A stretch of DNA of 64,000 nt, from the NCBI GenBank assembly GCA_903907925.1, contig CAIVQB010000047.1, positions 1 through 64,000 of the forward strand. The letters run 5' to 3'. A program made the translations under genes and the position numbers. Positions 10,401 through 18,948 of the stretch are shown here, in pieces. Each line of letters begins with the position of its first letter. Within the stretch, counting starts at the first letter, position 1. Source of the DNA: an uncultured Verrucomicrobiota bacterium (GTDB lineage Bacteria > Verrucomicrobiota > Verrucomicrobiia > Limisphaerales > UBA9464). The notes beneath the pieces were generated by a model. It did no database searches, was not told where the DNA came from, and saw nothing but the letters and a program-made list of their open reading frames with translations.

Positions 10401-11073
10401 CCAACCGCAACGGCCAGGGAGAACTCAGCGGCCACAAATCGACAATGCCGCCGCGCCACGACAACTCGCCCTTGCTGGTCACCTGCGCCTCGGGTTCGTA
10501 ACCCTGCTCCTCCAGCCATTCGATCAGATCCAGCGGATTGAGCGTGTCCCCCGCCTTCACCGATCGCGTGCGACCACGAAGTTCGGCCGCGGGAAAGGTC
10601 CGCTGCATCAACGCCGCCACCGAGGCCACGATCACGGGTGCAACGCCGCCATCCTGACCAGCAGCGGTATCCATCAAACTGACCAACGTCTCAAGCCGTT
10701 CGCTGAGGACGTCGGAGTGCGGCAATTTCGTCTCGTGCGGCAGCACCTCCCACGGCGGATAAAATCGGGGAATGATTCGCGTGGGCGTTGACCGATCGGC
10801 CACCTCATGATGAGCCGCGACGTTGAGCCAGGTGGTCAGGTCGGCGTGCAGTGCTTCCTGGTCCCGAAGCGTCGGAACGACAACCACCAGCGGACGGGAT
10901 GGGAATCGCCCGTGAATCAATGCCGTCAGGAATCCGTGCGCGGCCGCGGCCACGCCGGTACAGGAAAAAGCACCTCCGGCCTCCACACGATCCAGGAGGG
11001 TGGACACGGTGGGAGTGGAGCGGGCGGTACCGAAGATGTCGTCCTCCGATACGGCTGGACGGGCCTTCGCCAA
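7438..11073 (-). CDS. mfd: Transcription-repair coupling factor Mfd
   Basis: A cytoplasmic SF2 DNA translocase that removes stalled RNA polymerase at lesions and recruits UvrA. Domains in order (numbering from the TTG at 11073): UvrB-like N-terminal region (about 1-380), the CarD-like RNA-polymerase interaction domain near residue 494 (EEGDFVVHVEHGIGIF), the helicase core with Walker A GDVGFGKTEV (about 656), DEEQ motif II, SATPIPRTL motif III and the C-terminal helicase lobe (QLRGRVGR), then the TRCF C-terminal domain. About 1,211 residues fits the family (about 1,150-1,200). The start is unresolved: no ATG lies in frame between about 10,700 and 11,367. The TTG is a best guess, and an ATG at 11367 would overlap the divergent gene. 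Confidence 0.95.
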   Translation of the reverse strand: MAKARPAVSEDDIFGTARSTPTVSTLLDRVEAGGAFSCTGVAAAAHGFLTALIHGRFPSRPLVVVVPTLRDQEALHADLTTWLNVAAHHEVADRSTPTRIIPRFYPPWEVLPHETKLPHSDVLSERLETLVSLMDTAAGQDGGVAPVIVASVAALMQRTFPAAELRGRTRSVKAGDTLNPLDLIEWLEEQGYEPEAQVTSKGELSWRGGIVDLWPLSSPWPLRLEFFGDELESIREFDPHQQTSRGPVETVVIPPAGELNLFRKRFQPAVPSAEEEGITTTLPPPPAPLATLLDHLPSDAVVLLCEPSQLEAQAEKQAAQFEPGSPFYISWAEWQTELKGRDGTVVSVVDVDVESDTPDSEAVELGLESLDAFRPIGATLPEMAVAERQRRDFFDQMRRWLRQGCGVHVFCNNDGERQRFSELWREFGFDAEPTGLPRIHTGALSRGFFMARDGLVVISDAEVYGRYKVSRPRRLKSRHAQAIRSAFEIDFSEFEEGDFVVHVEHGIGIFRGLKTLAPVQARGKTDSPTTGGQESLVIEYAAGDSGGERPRLYVPVSQAHLVTKYVGAGKANPQLNTLGGTRWTRSKETAQRAVRDLAAELLRVQAARAVQMGHAFTADTPWQREFEGSFEFEETADQVTAIDAAKRDMEAPKPMDRLLCGDVGFGKTEVAIRAAFKAVMGGRQVALLVPTTVLAQQHYNTLRDRMAEFPVKVELLSRYRTARQQKAVLEAAANGTVDIIIGTHRLVSPDVQFKQLGLVIIDEEQKFGVKHKEQFKLFRSTVDVLTLSATPIPRTLYLALTGARDLSTLETPPQDRLPVETVVGDYDERGIRDAIQRELNRGGQIYFLHNRVSTIEGVALKLRALVPDARIGVGHGQMDPDDLERVMTQFVNGELDVLVSTTIIESGLDIPNANTIIIDRADRFGLSELYQLRGRVGRYKHQAYCHLLLPRHAQLLTEARKRMSAIKQYSALGSGFKIALRDLEIRGAGNLLGAQQSGHITAVGFDLYCQLLKQSVESMKGERVKPRVEVRISLDFLALNPGDEQAAKPKPDAEAEARRRSRLKIEIPRDEDVTTWHSSSEERRGRRDDLPVETRKEAAYLPLDYVREPAQRLELYRKLAQASSRPDLEALKRELRDRFGPLPPAVERMMAAGELRILASEKDITGLEVSSGKIKLTRGGDLLTLGGQFPRLTKVTAKDRLQELKKLLLAL

Positions 11074-11358
11074 GCGCCGCGGACCGTGGGCGTCAATTCC
11101 CCAAGCGTCAAGACGCCGGGACCGGCGACGGACGGTCGAGACGATGGCATGATTTGCACCCGTTCCTGATTCCCTCCCCTCGGTTGCCGATGGAGGGGAG
11201 GGCCGGGCAGGCGGGGCTCCATGGTCATTTAGAAGTGCATGGCATCCGGCCTCGCATGACTTCAATCCATCGTACGAATCGGCGAAAAACCAACAGGCTC
11301 TAAAGATGGTGCGAACTTTTTTGAAAGATTCGTGGCGGGCCTGCTTATCCGTGGGGGT

Positions 11359-14300
11359 ATGCGTCATGCCTTTTCTTCCCGGGTCGGTTCGGCCCTGATC
11401 GCGTTGGCGACTGCGTTTGCCACCGTGGCGGCACCCGTCACCTTCAATTACGGCGGTCACCTGGTGCAGAACGGCACCCCGGTTTCCGGCAACGCCGACT
11501 TCCAGTTTCGCCTCTTCAACGCCCCCACGGGTGGCACCCTGGTGAATGCCAACCCGCCCACCGTTTCCACCACCCTCACCGGCGGTGATTTCAGCACTCC
11601 GGTCGATTTGACCGCGCTGGGTGGACTGGCCTCGATCCAGGATAACTCCCGGGTCCTCCAGGGCGGCTGGGTCGAAGTCGCCGTGCGGCGACCCGGTGAA
11701 CAGAACTTCACGCCGCTGCTGCCGCGACAGCAGTTCTCAGCGGTGCCGGGGGCGCTCTACGCCGAATCGACGGCGCATGCCGCGCTCGCCGATCAGGTGG
11801 CCCCCGCCGCGATCGGACACGCCCAGATCGCGCCGGGATCGATCCAACCCGACAGCCTCCTCGCCGGCACGGTCGTGCGTTCGCTCAACGGCTTGACCGA
11901 CTCCGTCCGCATCGTGGCCGGTACGGGCGTGACCCTTGCCAGCGCCAATGGAACGATCACCATTTCTTCGACGGGTGGATTGGCCGGTGCGGCGGGATGG
12001 GCGTTGACCGGGAATGCCGGAGTCACCGACGACCAGTTTCTGGGCACCACCGACCTGCATCCTCTCACGTTGAAAGTGAACGGAGCCCAGGCGGTCCGGT
12101 ACGAGTTCGGTCAGAGCACCGATTTTGGGAACAATCCGCCCAACGTCATTGGCGGCATGGCCAATAATTCTGCGGGTCCCGGCACTTACGGCAGCTTCAT
12201 TGGAACCGGCAGTTTCATTACCAATGGCTCCTTTTTCAGCTTCATCGGCGGCGGAACCGGCCTGCTGCTCGGCACCAATTCACCCTGGAGCGCGATGGTG
12301 GGGGGCTTCAACAACATCCTGGGTGACAATTCCAACGGTTCCTTCATCGGTGGTGGCCTGGATCTGCGGATTTATAACTCGACCGGAGCGGTGATGGCGG
12401 GCGGGACGGATAATACCATCACCAATTCCGGTGGCGCGTTCCTCGGCGGCGGACAAAACAATCTGATTTCGCCCGATGTCAGCGGGAATTCGACCCTGTT
12501 GGCGGTCATCACGGGCGGCGGTCACAACACGATCAATGGCTCCTCTTACGCCTCAATCGGCGGTGGCGCCTACAACACGGTCGATTTCGGCGGATACATT
12601 GGAACGATCGCCGGCGGTCAGCAGAACCAGATCACCAACGCCGGTTGGAGCACGATCGCCGGTGGGCTCGGCAACAAGGTCGTGGTGTCGAACGGAGGGG
12701 CCGCGATTGGTGGCGGCGCGTACAATCAGGTGGGTCTGGGCAACGGAACCTTTTTCAGCGCGGGTTACGCGACCGTTCCCGGTGGTTACGGCAACATCGC
12801 GGCGGGCGAATACAGTTTCGCCGCCGGTCTGTATGCGCAGGCGACCAACAACGGCACGTTTGTCTGGAGCGATTCGCTGGCCGGGCAATTTGACCGATTC
12901 AGCTCGGTGACCGCGAATGAATTTGCCGTCCGCGCCCGTGGTGGTGTGCGGTTTGATACCGGTGGCAAGGGATTGACCGTCGATGGGATCAGCTTCAATC
13001 CCGCCGGAAATGGATTCTCGCTCGGGGATGGAGCCATCACCGTGGCCAAACTGTCGGCACCGAATCCGCAACCCGGACAGTTCCTGTCTTTGGACGGCAA
13101 TGGCGCCCTGCAATGGGTTTCGGCTCCGGGCGGCGGCGGCCCGGCCGGGAACGCGTGGCAATTGGGCGGCAACGCCGGCACCGCCACCGGGCAATTCCTC
13201 GGGACGACGGATGCGCAGCCTCTCGAACTCCGTGCGGGTGGCCAGACGGGACTCCGATTGTCCGCCGCCGCGAATGCGTCGGGTGAGACCAGCGTCAATG
13301 TCGTGGGTGGAATTGGCGGAAACTCGGCGGCGGCCGGCGCGACGGGCGCAACCATCGGTGGTGGCGGTTTCAAAGACGTCAACGGCGCGGTGCATCCCAA
13401 CCAGGCCCTCGGCAGCTATGCCACCGTCGCGGGAGGTTTTGAAAATCTGGGTGGCGATGTGGGAACGGTTGTGGGTGGTGGTTCGCGGAACCGGACCACC
13501 GACCAATACGCCACGGTGGCCGGCGGACTTCAAAACTCCGCCGTGGGCAATTCCGCGACGGTCGCCGGTGGATTCAACAATCAGGCGGGATCAGCCAAGG
13601 GTCTGTTTGCAGCAGTCGGTGGTGGTGCCAACAACACGGCGAGCGGTGAATTCGCCACCATTCCCGGCGGCTCGCTTAATCAGGCGACCGGTGTCTCAGC
13701 CTTCGCCGCCGGTCATCGCGCGTTGGCGACCCACGACGGTTCCTTCGTCTGGGCCGATGGCACCGAGGCCAACTTCGGGTCCACGACACCTAACGAGTTT
13801 GCCGTACGGGCGCACGGTGGTGTCCGCATCGACACCGGGGGCAGGGGATTAACCGTTGACGGCGATCTCATCATCCCAGGAAGCGCAAACCCGATCACCA
13901 GCGTCAATGTGTCCGCCGCCGCATCGGGAAAAAATGCCGTTGAGGCCCACGCGAAAACAGGTGCCATCGCCATTCATGGCATTGCGGATGACGCGGCCGC
14001 CAATACTTATGCGGCGCAGTTCGATGGAAACGTCAACGTGACCGGAACGCTCAACGTCAACGGGAACGTCGTCGCGTCCCACGTTCAGGTCCTTGGGAAT
14101 CTCCAAGTCAATGATGTCGCCGCCCAAACGGTGGCCGCCCATGAACTCGCAGGGAACCCCGGGACGCCGGACGGAACCGCTCTGTCGGTGAAATCGGGTG
14201 GAATCCAGGTGTTGGGAGCGGGCAATGAAACGCCGACGGCAGTCTATCGCCACATGGAGGACGGCACCTCGCAGATTGACCGGCAGACCATCTTCGCGCC

Positions 14301-14538
14301 GGTCGAAACGACCAGCCTGGGAATTATTCTCAACCATCCCATGCTCAATGGTCATCCCGAGGTGTTCGTTCTCTTCTCCGAAAATGGCACCCATTTTGGA
14401 GGGATCGACCAACTGGCCTATGTGGCCGCCTATCGAACCGATTTGGGGCGTTGGACAATCACCCATCATGGGAATAATTCGGGGGTTCGAGGGCACTATG
14501 ACGGCTCTGTCTGGGCGATCATGATCATCAAGCCCTGA
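11359..14538 (+). CDS. Exported surface protein with YadA-type head repeats
   Basis: A 1,059-residue protein with a signal peptide (about 1-26). Residues 30-130 hold a small beta domain starting TFNYGGHLVQNG. Two long blocks (about 270-520 and 650-830) are built from degenerate repeats such as ATVAGGLQNSAVGNSATVAG and PGGYGNIAAGEYSFAAG, the pattern of the YadA/trimeric-autotransporter head (left-handed beta-roll). Each block ends in an EFAVRA(R/H)GGVR.DTGG segment. The C-terminal 90 residues form a separate globular domain. No membrane-anchoring beta-barrel follows, so attachment to the cell is unknown. The ATG at 11359 follows a G-run; a GTG at 11332 is also in frame. It diverges from mfd, with the shared control region in about 11074-11358. 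Confidence 0.8.
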   Translation: MRHAFSSRVGSALIALATAFATVAAPVTFNYGGHLVQNGTPVSGNADFQFRLFNAPTGGTLVNANPPTVSTTLTGGDFSTPVDLTALGGLASIQDNSRVLQGGWVEVAVRRPGEQNFTPLLPRQQFSAVPGALYAESTAHAALADQVAPAAIGHAQIAPGSIQPDSLLAGTVVRSLNGLTDSVRIVAGTGVTLASANGTITISSTGGLAGAAGWALTGNAGVTDDQFLGTTDLHPLTLKVNGAQAVRYEFGQSTDFGNNPPNVIGGMANNSAGPGTYGSFIGTGSFITNGSFFSFIGGGTGLLLGTNSPWSAMVGGFNNILGDNSNGSFIGGGLDLRIYNSTGAVMAGGTDNTITNSGGAFLGGGQNNLISPDVSGNSTLLAVITGGGHNTINGSSYASIGGGAYNTVDFGGYIGTIAGGQQNQITNAGWSTIAGGLGNKVVVSNGGAAIGGGAYNQVGLGNGTFFSAGYATVPGGYGNIAAGEYSFAAGLYAQATNNGTFVWSDSLAGQFDRFSSVTANEFAVRARGGVRFDTGGKGLTVDGISFNPAGNGFSLGDGAITVAKLSAPNPQPGQFLSLDGNGALQWVSAPGGGGPAGNAWQLGGNAGTATGQFLGTTDAQPLELRAGGQTGLRLSAAANASGETSVNVVGGIGGNSAAAGATGATIGGGGFKDVNGAVHPNQALGSYATVAGGFENLGGDVGTVVGGGSRNRTTDQYATVAGGLQNSAVGNSATVAGGFNNQAGSAKGLFAAVGGGANNTASGEFATIPGGSLNQATGVSAFAAGHRALATHDGSFVWADGTEANFGSTTPNEFAVRAHGGVRIDTGGRGLTVDGDLIIPGSANPITSVNVSAAASGKNAVEAHAKTGAIAIHGIADDAAANTYAAQFDGNVNVTGTLNVNGNVVASHVQVLGNLQVNDVAAQTVAAHELAGNPGTPDGTALSVKSGGIQVLGAGNETPTAVYRHMEDGTSQIDRQTIFAPVETTSLGIILNHPMLNGHPEVFVLFSENGTHFGGIDQLAYVAAYRTDLGRWTITHHGNNSGVRGHYDGSVWAIMIIKP

Positions 14539-14574
14539 GTTGGGCTTCATCCGAAACAACCGCTCCGCTCGTCC

Positions 14575-15099
14575 ATGAAACCATTTTCAATTCATCGCTC
14601 ACTCACAGGTTGTCGTGCGGACCCTTGCCGACTTCCAGTCCCGATCGAACGCTCGAAGACTTCCCGGAGATGGAGCCACCTTCTGGCGTCCGCCGCTCTT
14701 GGCCTCTCGGTCACGTTCGCTTGGGGTGACTATCAACTGACGAACCTCGGAATTGGAACTCCCCCGCACGCCGTTGCCGGTGGCACCTACAGTCTTCAAG
14801 CGAAGGTCGGTGCACCGAGTGCCGTGGCGCAATCGGGCGGGGACTTTACGATGACCGGTTCCGGACCCATCGCGGTATCGGATCAGGTGGCGGTGGTACC
14901 CGGCGCGGCGACGTTGTTCATCGCCCGGGAGGGATCGAGCCTGACTCTGAGCTGGCTGGACACGGGTGTGGTGTTGGAAACCGCGACCGGCGTCGACGCG
15001 GCGACCGTTTGGCAGGTGGTATCGCCGGCGCCTGCGGGTCAGACCTACGCGGTTCCGGTTAAGGATCCGGTACGGTTCTACCGTCTGCGAAGGCTGTAG
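14575..15099 (+). CDS. Exported protein of unknown function
   Basis: A 174-residue protein not recognised from any named family. A long basic N-terminus (1-34) precedes a hydrophobic segment (about 36-50, LLASAALGLSVTFAWG), consistent with a long signal peptide. The mature part is small and beta-rich, and ends in VRFYRLRRL, a C-terminal style seen on many secreted verrucomicrobial proteins (compare VRFYRIVLP at the end of the giant protein at 28907-38836). It lies 36 bases after the YadA-like gene on the same strand, so the two may be co-expressed. Confidence 0.6.
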   Translation: MKPFSIHRSLTGCRADPCRLPVPIERSKTSRRWSHLLASAALGLSVTFAWGDYQLTNLGIGTPPHAVAGGTYSLQAKVGAPSAVAQSGGDFTMTGSGPIAVSDQVAVVPGAATLFIAREGSSLTLSWLDTGVVLETATGVDAATVWQVVSPAPAGQTYAVPVKDPVRFYRLRRL

Positions 15100-15135
15100 G
15101 TGGACGATCGGGTGGGGTGAACGCCGCGGTGGACG

Positions 15136-15269
15136 TGGCTCAGTGAACCGCGTGAACGCGGAACTCCAGGCGCGGTAGAATCTTCTGATGAGCCGGGTGA
15201 ACGGACGGATTCCGCCGCGCTCTGTGGCGTCCCACGTCCTGCCACGTTCCCGGCTCGGCGGGAGCCTCG
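15136..15269. repeat. Dispersed repeat, family B, copy 1
   Basis: About 134 bases in the gene-free stretch 15100-15389. Blocks such as GTGAACCGCGTGAACGCGGA, GATGAGCCGGGTGAACGGAC and TTCCCGGCTCGGCGGGAGCC recur, in reverse orientation and the same order, at 21001-21135. The ends carry short palindromes. Confidence 0.75.
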
Positions 15270-15389
15270 ACCCCACCCTTGGACCGTTGTCGCCTCTTCA
15301 ACTCCTTCACCTTTCAACCCGTCTCTCCCAGTCCATTCTGATTGAAAGGGGCAATGCGGGCGGCCACGATCGCCGCTCCTATTCCCTTT

Positions 15390-15914
15390 ATGAAACGGTT
15401 CAAATGGTTGTTGGTCGCGATCGGTGTCGTCGTGGTTTTGGCGGTGGGCGTTTTGGTGGCCGGCCTCTCCCTTCCGGAACAGCACCAGTTCGTCCGAACG
15501 TTGAAGAGTGCGCAGAAACCGGAGGCGGTGTTCAAGGTGTTGACCGACGTGACCGGATTCCCCCGTTGGAACCGCAATCTTCAAGCCGTCCAAATCATCG
15601 CGCCCGTGGAGGGTCATGAGGCGACCCGGCAAACCTTCAACAACGGCATGGTGATGACCATCGTCACCTCGGAAAGCGTCCGTCCGACGCGTCTGGTGCG
15701 GACCATGATCGATTCGGGCGGCCCTTTTTCGGGTTCATGGACCTATGACATCAAAGCGAACGCCGCCGGTTGCGACGTGGTATTGACGGAGAATGGCCGG
15801 TATCCCAATCCGCTCTTCCGGGTGATGGCGCGGATCTTTGGTCTGACGAAGTACGCGGACGAACATCTGCAGGACCTGTCGACCAAACTCGGCGAAGAGG
15901 CGGAGATCAAATAG
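15390..15914 (+). CDS. SRPBCC-fold (polyketide cyclase/START-like) membrane-anchored protein
   Basis: A 174-residue protein. One N-terminal transmembrane helix (about 5-25, WLLVAIGVVVVLAVGVLVAG) is followed by a single SRPBCC domain: the opening strand after a KPEAVFKVLTDVTGFPRWN segment is the family hallmark, and SGSWTYDIKANAAGCDVVLTE forms later strands. Such domains bind hydrophobic ligands; no catalytic residue can be assigned. The ATG at 15390 is preferred to an in-frame ATG at 15342 because the helix then starts at the usual distance. It appears monocistronic. Confidence 0.8.
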   Translation: MKRFKWLLVAIGVVVVLAVGVLVAGLSLPEQHQFVRTLKSAQKPEAVFKVLTDVTGFPRWNRNLQAVQIIAPVEGHEATRQTFNNGMVMTIVTSESVRPTRLVRTMIDSGGPFSGSWTYDIKANAAGCDVVLTENGRYPNPLFRVMARIFGLTKYADEHLQDLSTKLGEEAEIK

Positions 15915-16057
15915 GATCTTGGATTTCGGGTCTGGGGTCTGGGAATTTCAAATTTGGAATTCTAAATTTAAAATTGAGATGGGGGCATCGGTTTATTCGA
16001 TGCGGGGATTGGGAATTCGATTGTCGCCGGAACTGAAGGCCGTGTTATTCAGAGGCA

Positions 16058-16366
16058 ATGGACGCACCGGAGATTCCATCCAACAAAGGCGGATCGGTGG
16101 GGATTGCCCTGGCGCTGGTTGTGTCGCCGGCGGTCCTGTACATGCTGCAGTGGAGTCTGGTTAAGAGTAATGAGCTGGGCATGGTTATTCTTTTTGGCGG
16201 ACCCGTGGTGGGTGGCGTGACTGCGGGTGTTTTGCTCAGCCGGGCCCTGGCCCACACCCGCACGGCACGAATTGTCACCGGGCTGCTGCTGTGTCCCGCC
16301 TGTGTGGTGGTGAGCCTCATCATTGCCCTGTTCGGGTGTTCGATCGTCAACCCGATGCGTTCCTAG
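16058..16366 (+). CDS. Small three-helix membrane protein, unknown
   Basis: A 102-residue hydrophobic protein not recognised from any named family. Three probable transmembrane helices lie at about residues 14-32, 40-58 and 70-92. It starts at the ATG at 16058 after an AT-rich intergenic stretch (about 15930-16000) that stands out in this GC-rich DNA and may hold its promoter. It ends 9 bases before the radical SAM gene, so it could be the first gene of that operon. Confidence 0.6.
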   Translation: MDAPEIPSNKGGSVGIALALVVSPAVLYMLQWSLVKSNELGMVILFGGPVVGGVTAGVLLSRALAHTRTARIVTGLLLCPACVVVSLIIALFGCSIVNPMRS

Positions 16367-16374
16367 GCGGTCCC

Positions 16375-17775
16375 ATGGCAATGAACCCGATTTCGTTGAA
16401 GCCCTCGCGGGAATTGCTCAAACGCACGACCACGCGTTGCCCCGTCTGTCGGAAACCGGTGCCGGGCGAGGTGTGGCGTGAAGGGGTGCGGCCGGCGCAG
16501 GTTCATCTACGGCGGATGTGTCCCGAGCATGGCGCGTCGTCGGCCTGCCTCGCCTCGGATGCGCGGTTTTACTGGCTGGCGAAGGGCGCGGGTGAGGGGA
16601 GTTGTTGCGACGGCGGAGCCTGCTGCACGGCTGAAGGCGGTGCGTCGGGAACCCTGGGACGCAACGCCGCGGGCCGCGCCGGCGATCCCTTTGAAACCCT
16701 TTCCACCTGCCTCGCGCTGATTGAGATCGTTCGTTCGTGCAATCTGTCCTGCCCGACGTGTTACGCGGATTCACCCCTGGGACCTGCCGGAAAGGTGGAC
16801 GCAGTCCCTCTCGAAGAATTGAAGACCCGCATCGAGGCCGTGATCGCGCGCAAGGGCGGCATTGAAATCCTGCAATTGTCGGGTGGCGAACCCACGTTGC
16901 ATCCGGAGTTCTTCGAACTGCTCGAATGGGTCCAGAAGCATCCGCGCATCGACTATGCCCTGGTCAATACCAACGGCGTGAAACTCGCCCACGACGATGC
17001 CTTTCGCGACCAACTCGCCGTGGCGATGACCCGGGGGAAGCTTCAGTTCTATCTTCAGTTCGACGGCGTTCAGGCGGCGGGACAGCACGCCCTGCGCGGC
17101 GCGGATCTGCGTGCCACGCGGCTCCGGGTGATCGAACGCGCCGCGGCGATGAACCTGCCGGTGACCCTGGCGATGACCGTCACCACGGACAACCTGCCGA
17201 ATATTTGGGAAGCGATCGCGTTTGGCCTGGCCCATTCGACGATCCATGGGATCACGTTTCAACCGGTGTTCGGATCCGGTCGGAATCCCGGGACGGCCGG
17301 TGCTTCTGCAACGGGTGGAACGGAGGCGCGATTGAATACCGCGGATATCCTGCTGGCGGCGGTGGGACAGTCCGGCGGGAAGCTGAAGTTCGATGATTTC
17401 ACACCGCTGCCTTGCGGGGATCCGAATTGTGCCACACTGGGGTACCTGTTGCGGTTGGGCGATCGGGTGCATTCGGTGAGCGAGTTTCTTGATTTCACCC
17501 AGTTGCAGGGATTCCTGAAGGACAAGATCCACTACACTCTCGGTGATTTGTCGCGGTGCGGGTGCGAGACCGAACCGCTGGGGGCGCTTCTGAAACAACT
17601 GGAGCTGAAGTCGAGCGTCGCGTTTCGGATCATGGCGAAGCCGTTCATGGATGCCTGGACCTGGGACGAGGATCGCATTGATCGTTGCTGCACCCACGTG
17701 ATCCGGCCGGACGGCAAGCTGGATTCGTTCTGCCGTTATTATTCGGGGTTTGCCGATACCCGGCCGGCGCCATGA
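16375..17775 (+). CDS. Radical SAM enzyme of the MJ0619/tetraether-synthase-like group
   Basis: A 466-residue radical SAM protein. The cluster motif CxxxCxxC is at Cys122, Cys126 and Cys129 (SCNLSCPTCYAD), and the SAM-binding segment LSGGEPTLHP starts at 168. The N-terminus has a second Cys set (CPVC at 22-25, then CPEHG at 49-53) and there are Cys-rich patches at 78-84 and the C-terminus (CGC, CCTHVIRPDG, CRYY). This arrangement, CPxC then CPEHG then CNLxCPxCYA, is typical of the COG1964-like group containing the MJ0619 methylase and archaeal tetraether lipid synthase Tes. The reaction here is unknown, but methylation or C-C coupling on a lipid or pterin is plausible. Its stop overlaps the next start (ATGA). 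Confidence 0.85.
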   Translation: MAMNPISLKPSRELLKRTTTRCPVCRKPVPGEVWREGVRPAQVHLRRMCPEHGASSACLASDARFYWLAKGAGEGSCCDGGACCTAEGGASGTLGRNAAGRAGDPFETLSTCLALIEIVRSCNLSCPTCYADSPLGPAGKVDAVPLEELKTRIEAVIARKGGIEILQLSGGEPTLHPEFFELLEWVQKHPRIDYALVNTNGVKLAHDDAFRDQLAVAMTRGKLQFYLQFDGVQAAGQHALRGADLRATRLRVIERAAAMNLPVTLAMTVTTDNLPNIWEAIAFGLAHSTIHGITFQPVFGSGRNPGTAGASATGGTEARLNTADILLAAVGQSGGKLKFDDFTPLPCGDPNCATLGYLLRLGDRVHSVSEFLDFTQLQGFLKDKIHYTLGDLSRCGCETEPLGALLKQLELKSSVAFRIMAKPFMDAWTWDEDRIDRCCTHVIRPDGKLDSFCRYYSGFADTRPAP

Positions 17776-18098
17776 GCAATTCGTTTAGAAAGATGCCGCG
17801 TTCAACGTCACTCGGCGTCGCCCTGATTCCGTTCGGAATTTATCTCGTTGTGGTCACCGTCGGCGCCGCGCTGGCTCATCTCGAAGGTGGGTGGAGCATC
17901 AATGGGAGGCTTCGGATGGTGTTCTTGTTCCTGATGGCGATTCTGTCCCTCGCTTGCGCATGGGCGGCAACTGCGCTGATGGCGCCACCGCGGGGATGGA
18001 AGACCTGGCTGCTGGGATGCGGCCTGATGCTGTTGAATGTCGTTCTGTGTTTGGGAAGCGGGTGCGGCGCGTGCGCGGAATCGTCCGGACGGCTATGA
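17772..18098 (+). CDS. Small membrane protein coupled to the radical SAM and Lgt-like genes
   Basis: A 108-residue protein with three likely transmembrane helices (about 14-36, 47-68 and 75-97) and a Cys-containing C-terminus (GSGCGACAESSG). It is not recognised from any named family. Start and stop overlap both neighbours by four bases (ATGA at 17772-17775 and 18095-18098), so the three genes form one tightly coupled operon. The context suggests a membrane partner or scaffold for the two enzymes. Confidence 0.75.
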   Translation: MSNSFRKMPRSTSLGVALIPFGIYLVVVTVGAALAHLEGGWSINGRLRMVFLFLMAILSLACAWAATALMAPPRGWKTWLLGCGLMLLNVVLCLGSGCGACAESSGRL

Positions 18099-18829
18099 CG
18101 GCGGCCTTCGTCGGTCCGGGTGCGGCCCCGCCTTACTATGGCTGGCTGATGCTGCTGGGAATCGGGCTGAGCGCCGTGTTCTGGACCCGGTTGACCCGCC
18201 GGAATGATCGGCTGCTGATGGTCTATTGCGGGGCGCTGCTGGGAGCATTTCTTGGGGCCAAGGCGGTGTATCTCCTGGTCGAGGGATGGAAGGATTTTCA
18301 ACAGCCGGACTGGATTCAGCGATGGTTGACGGGAAAAACCATCCTCGGCGCGTTGCTGGGTGGCTACGCCGGAGTAGAGCTCTCGAAAAAGGCGGTGGGG
18401 TATGCCGGAGTCACTGGAGATTGGTTCGCGTCGATCGTTCCGTGCGGAGTGATCATCGGTCGGGTCGGTTGTCTGCTCCACGGGTGTTGTCTCGGCGAGG
18501 TGTGTGAGCGTCCCGCGTGGTGGACGTTGAACGATTCGACTGGGCTTCCACGCTGGCCCGCGGTGCCGGTGGAGATCGCCTTCAATCTGGCCGCGCTCGG
18601 TTTATTCTGGGCACTGCGCCGCCGTGCGCTGTTCGCGGGGCAACATTTCCACCTGTACCTGATCGGCTACGGCATTTTTCGATTCGTTCATGAATTTTGG
18701 CGGGCCACGCCGCGGGTCTGGGGTCCGCTTACCGGCTATCAACTGGCCTCGCTGACGGTGATGGGCCTCGGCGTCTGGGGTTTTCGCCACCGGAGCCGAA
18801 TGAACATGCGAATTCCGGCCCATTCGTAG
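18095..18829 (+). CDS. Lgt-like (prolipoprotein diacylglyceryl transferase family) membrane enzyme
   Basis: A 244-residue polytopic membrane protein of the Lgt family. The signature region reads IIGRVGCLLHGCCLGEVC (120-137) where housekeeping Lgt has GRxGNFxNxE. The C-terminal catalytic-type segment RFVHEFWR is present. Lgt moves a diacylglyceryl group from phosphatidylglycerol to a lipobox Cys. The Cys-rich variant signature and the operon with a radical SAM enzyme suggest a paralogue with a different acceptor or lipid rather than the housekeeping copy. The ATG at 18095 is fixed by the 4-base overlap with the gene before. Confidence 0.8.
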   Translation: MTAAFVGPGAAPPYYGWLMLLGIGLSAVFWTRLTRRNDRLLMVYCGALLGAFLGAKAVYLLVEGWKDFQQPDWIQRWLTGKTILGALLGGYAGVELSKKAVGYAGVTGDWFASIVPCGVIIGRVGCLLHGCCLGEVCERPAWWTLNDSTGLPRWPAVPVEIAFNLAALGLFWALRRRALFAGQHFHLYLIGYGIFRFVHEFWRATPRVWGPLTGYQLASLTVMGLGVWGFRHRSRMNMRIPAHS

Positions 18830-18948
18830 CATTGCGATTGGCGGCGGTCCTGCTCGCACTTCTTGACGACGAGGTTACGGATCCGTCTCTATCTCGTGCC
18901 AGGGGATGTCCGTGTTGCGTTGTCGGCACTCTATTTCCTGTAAATGCA

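Noticed and set aside
7843..10791. Long plus-strand open frames opposite mfd
   Set aside because: They mirror the mfd codons and have no domain; mfd is complete on the minus strand.
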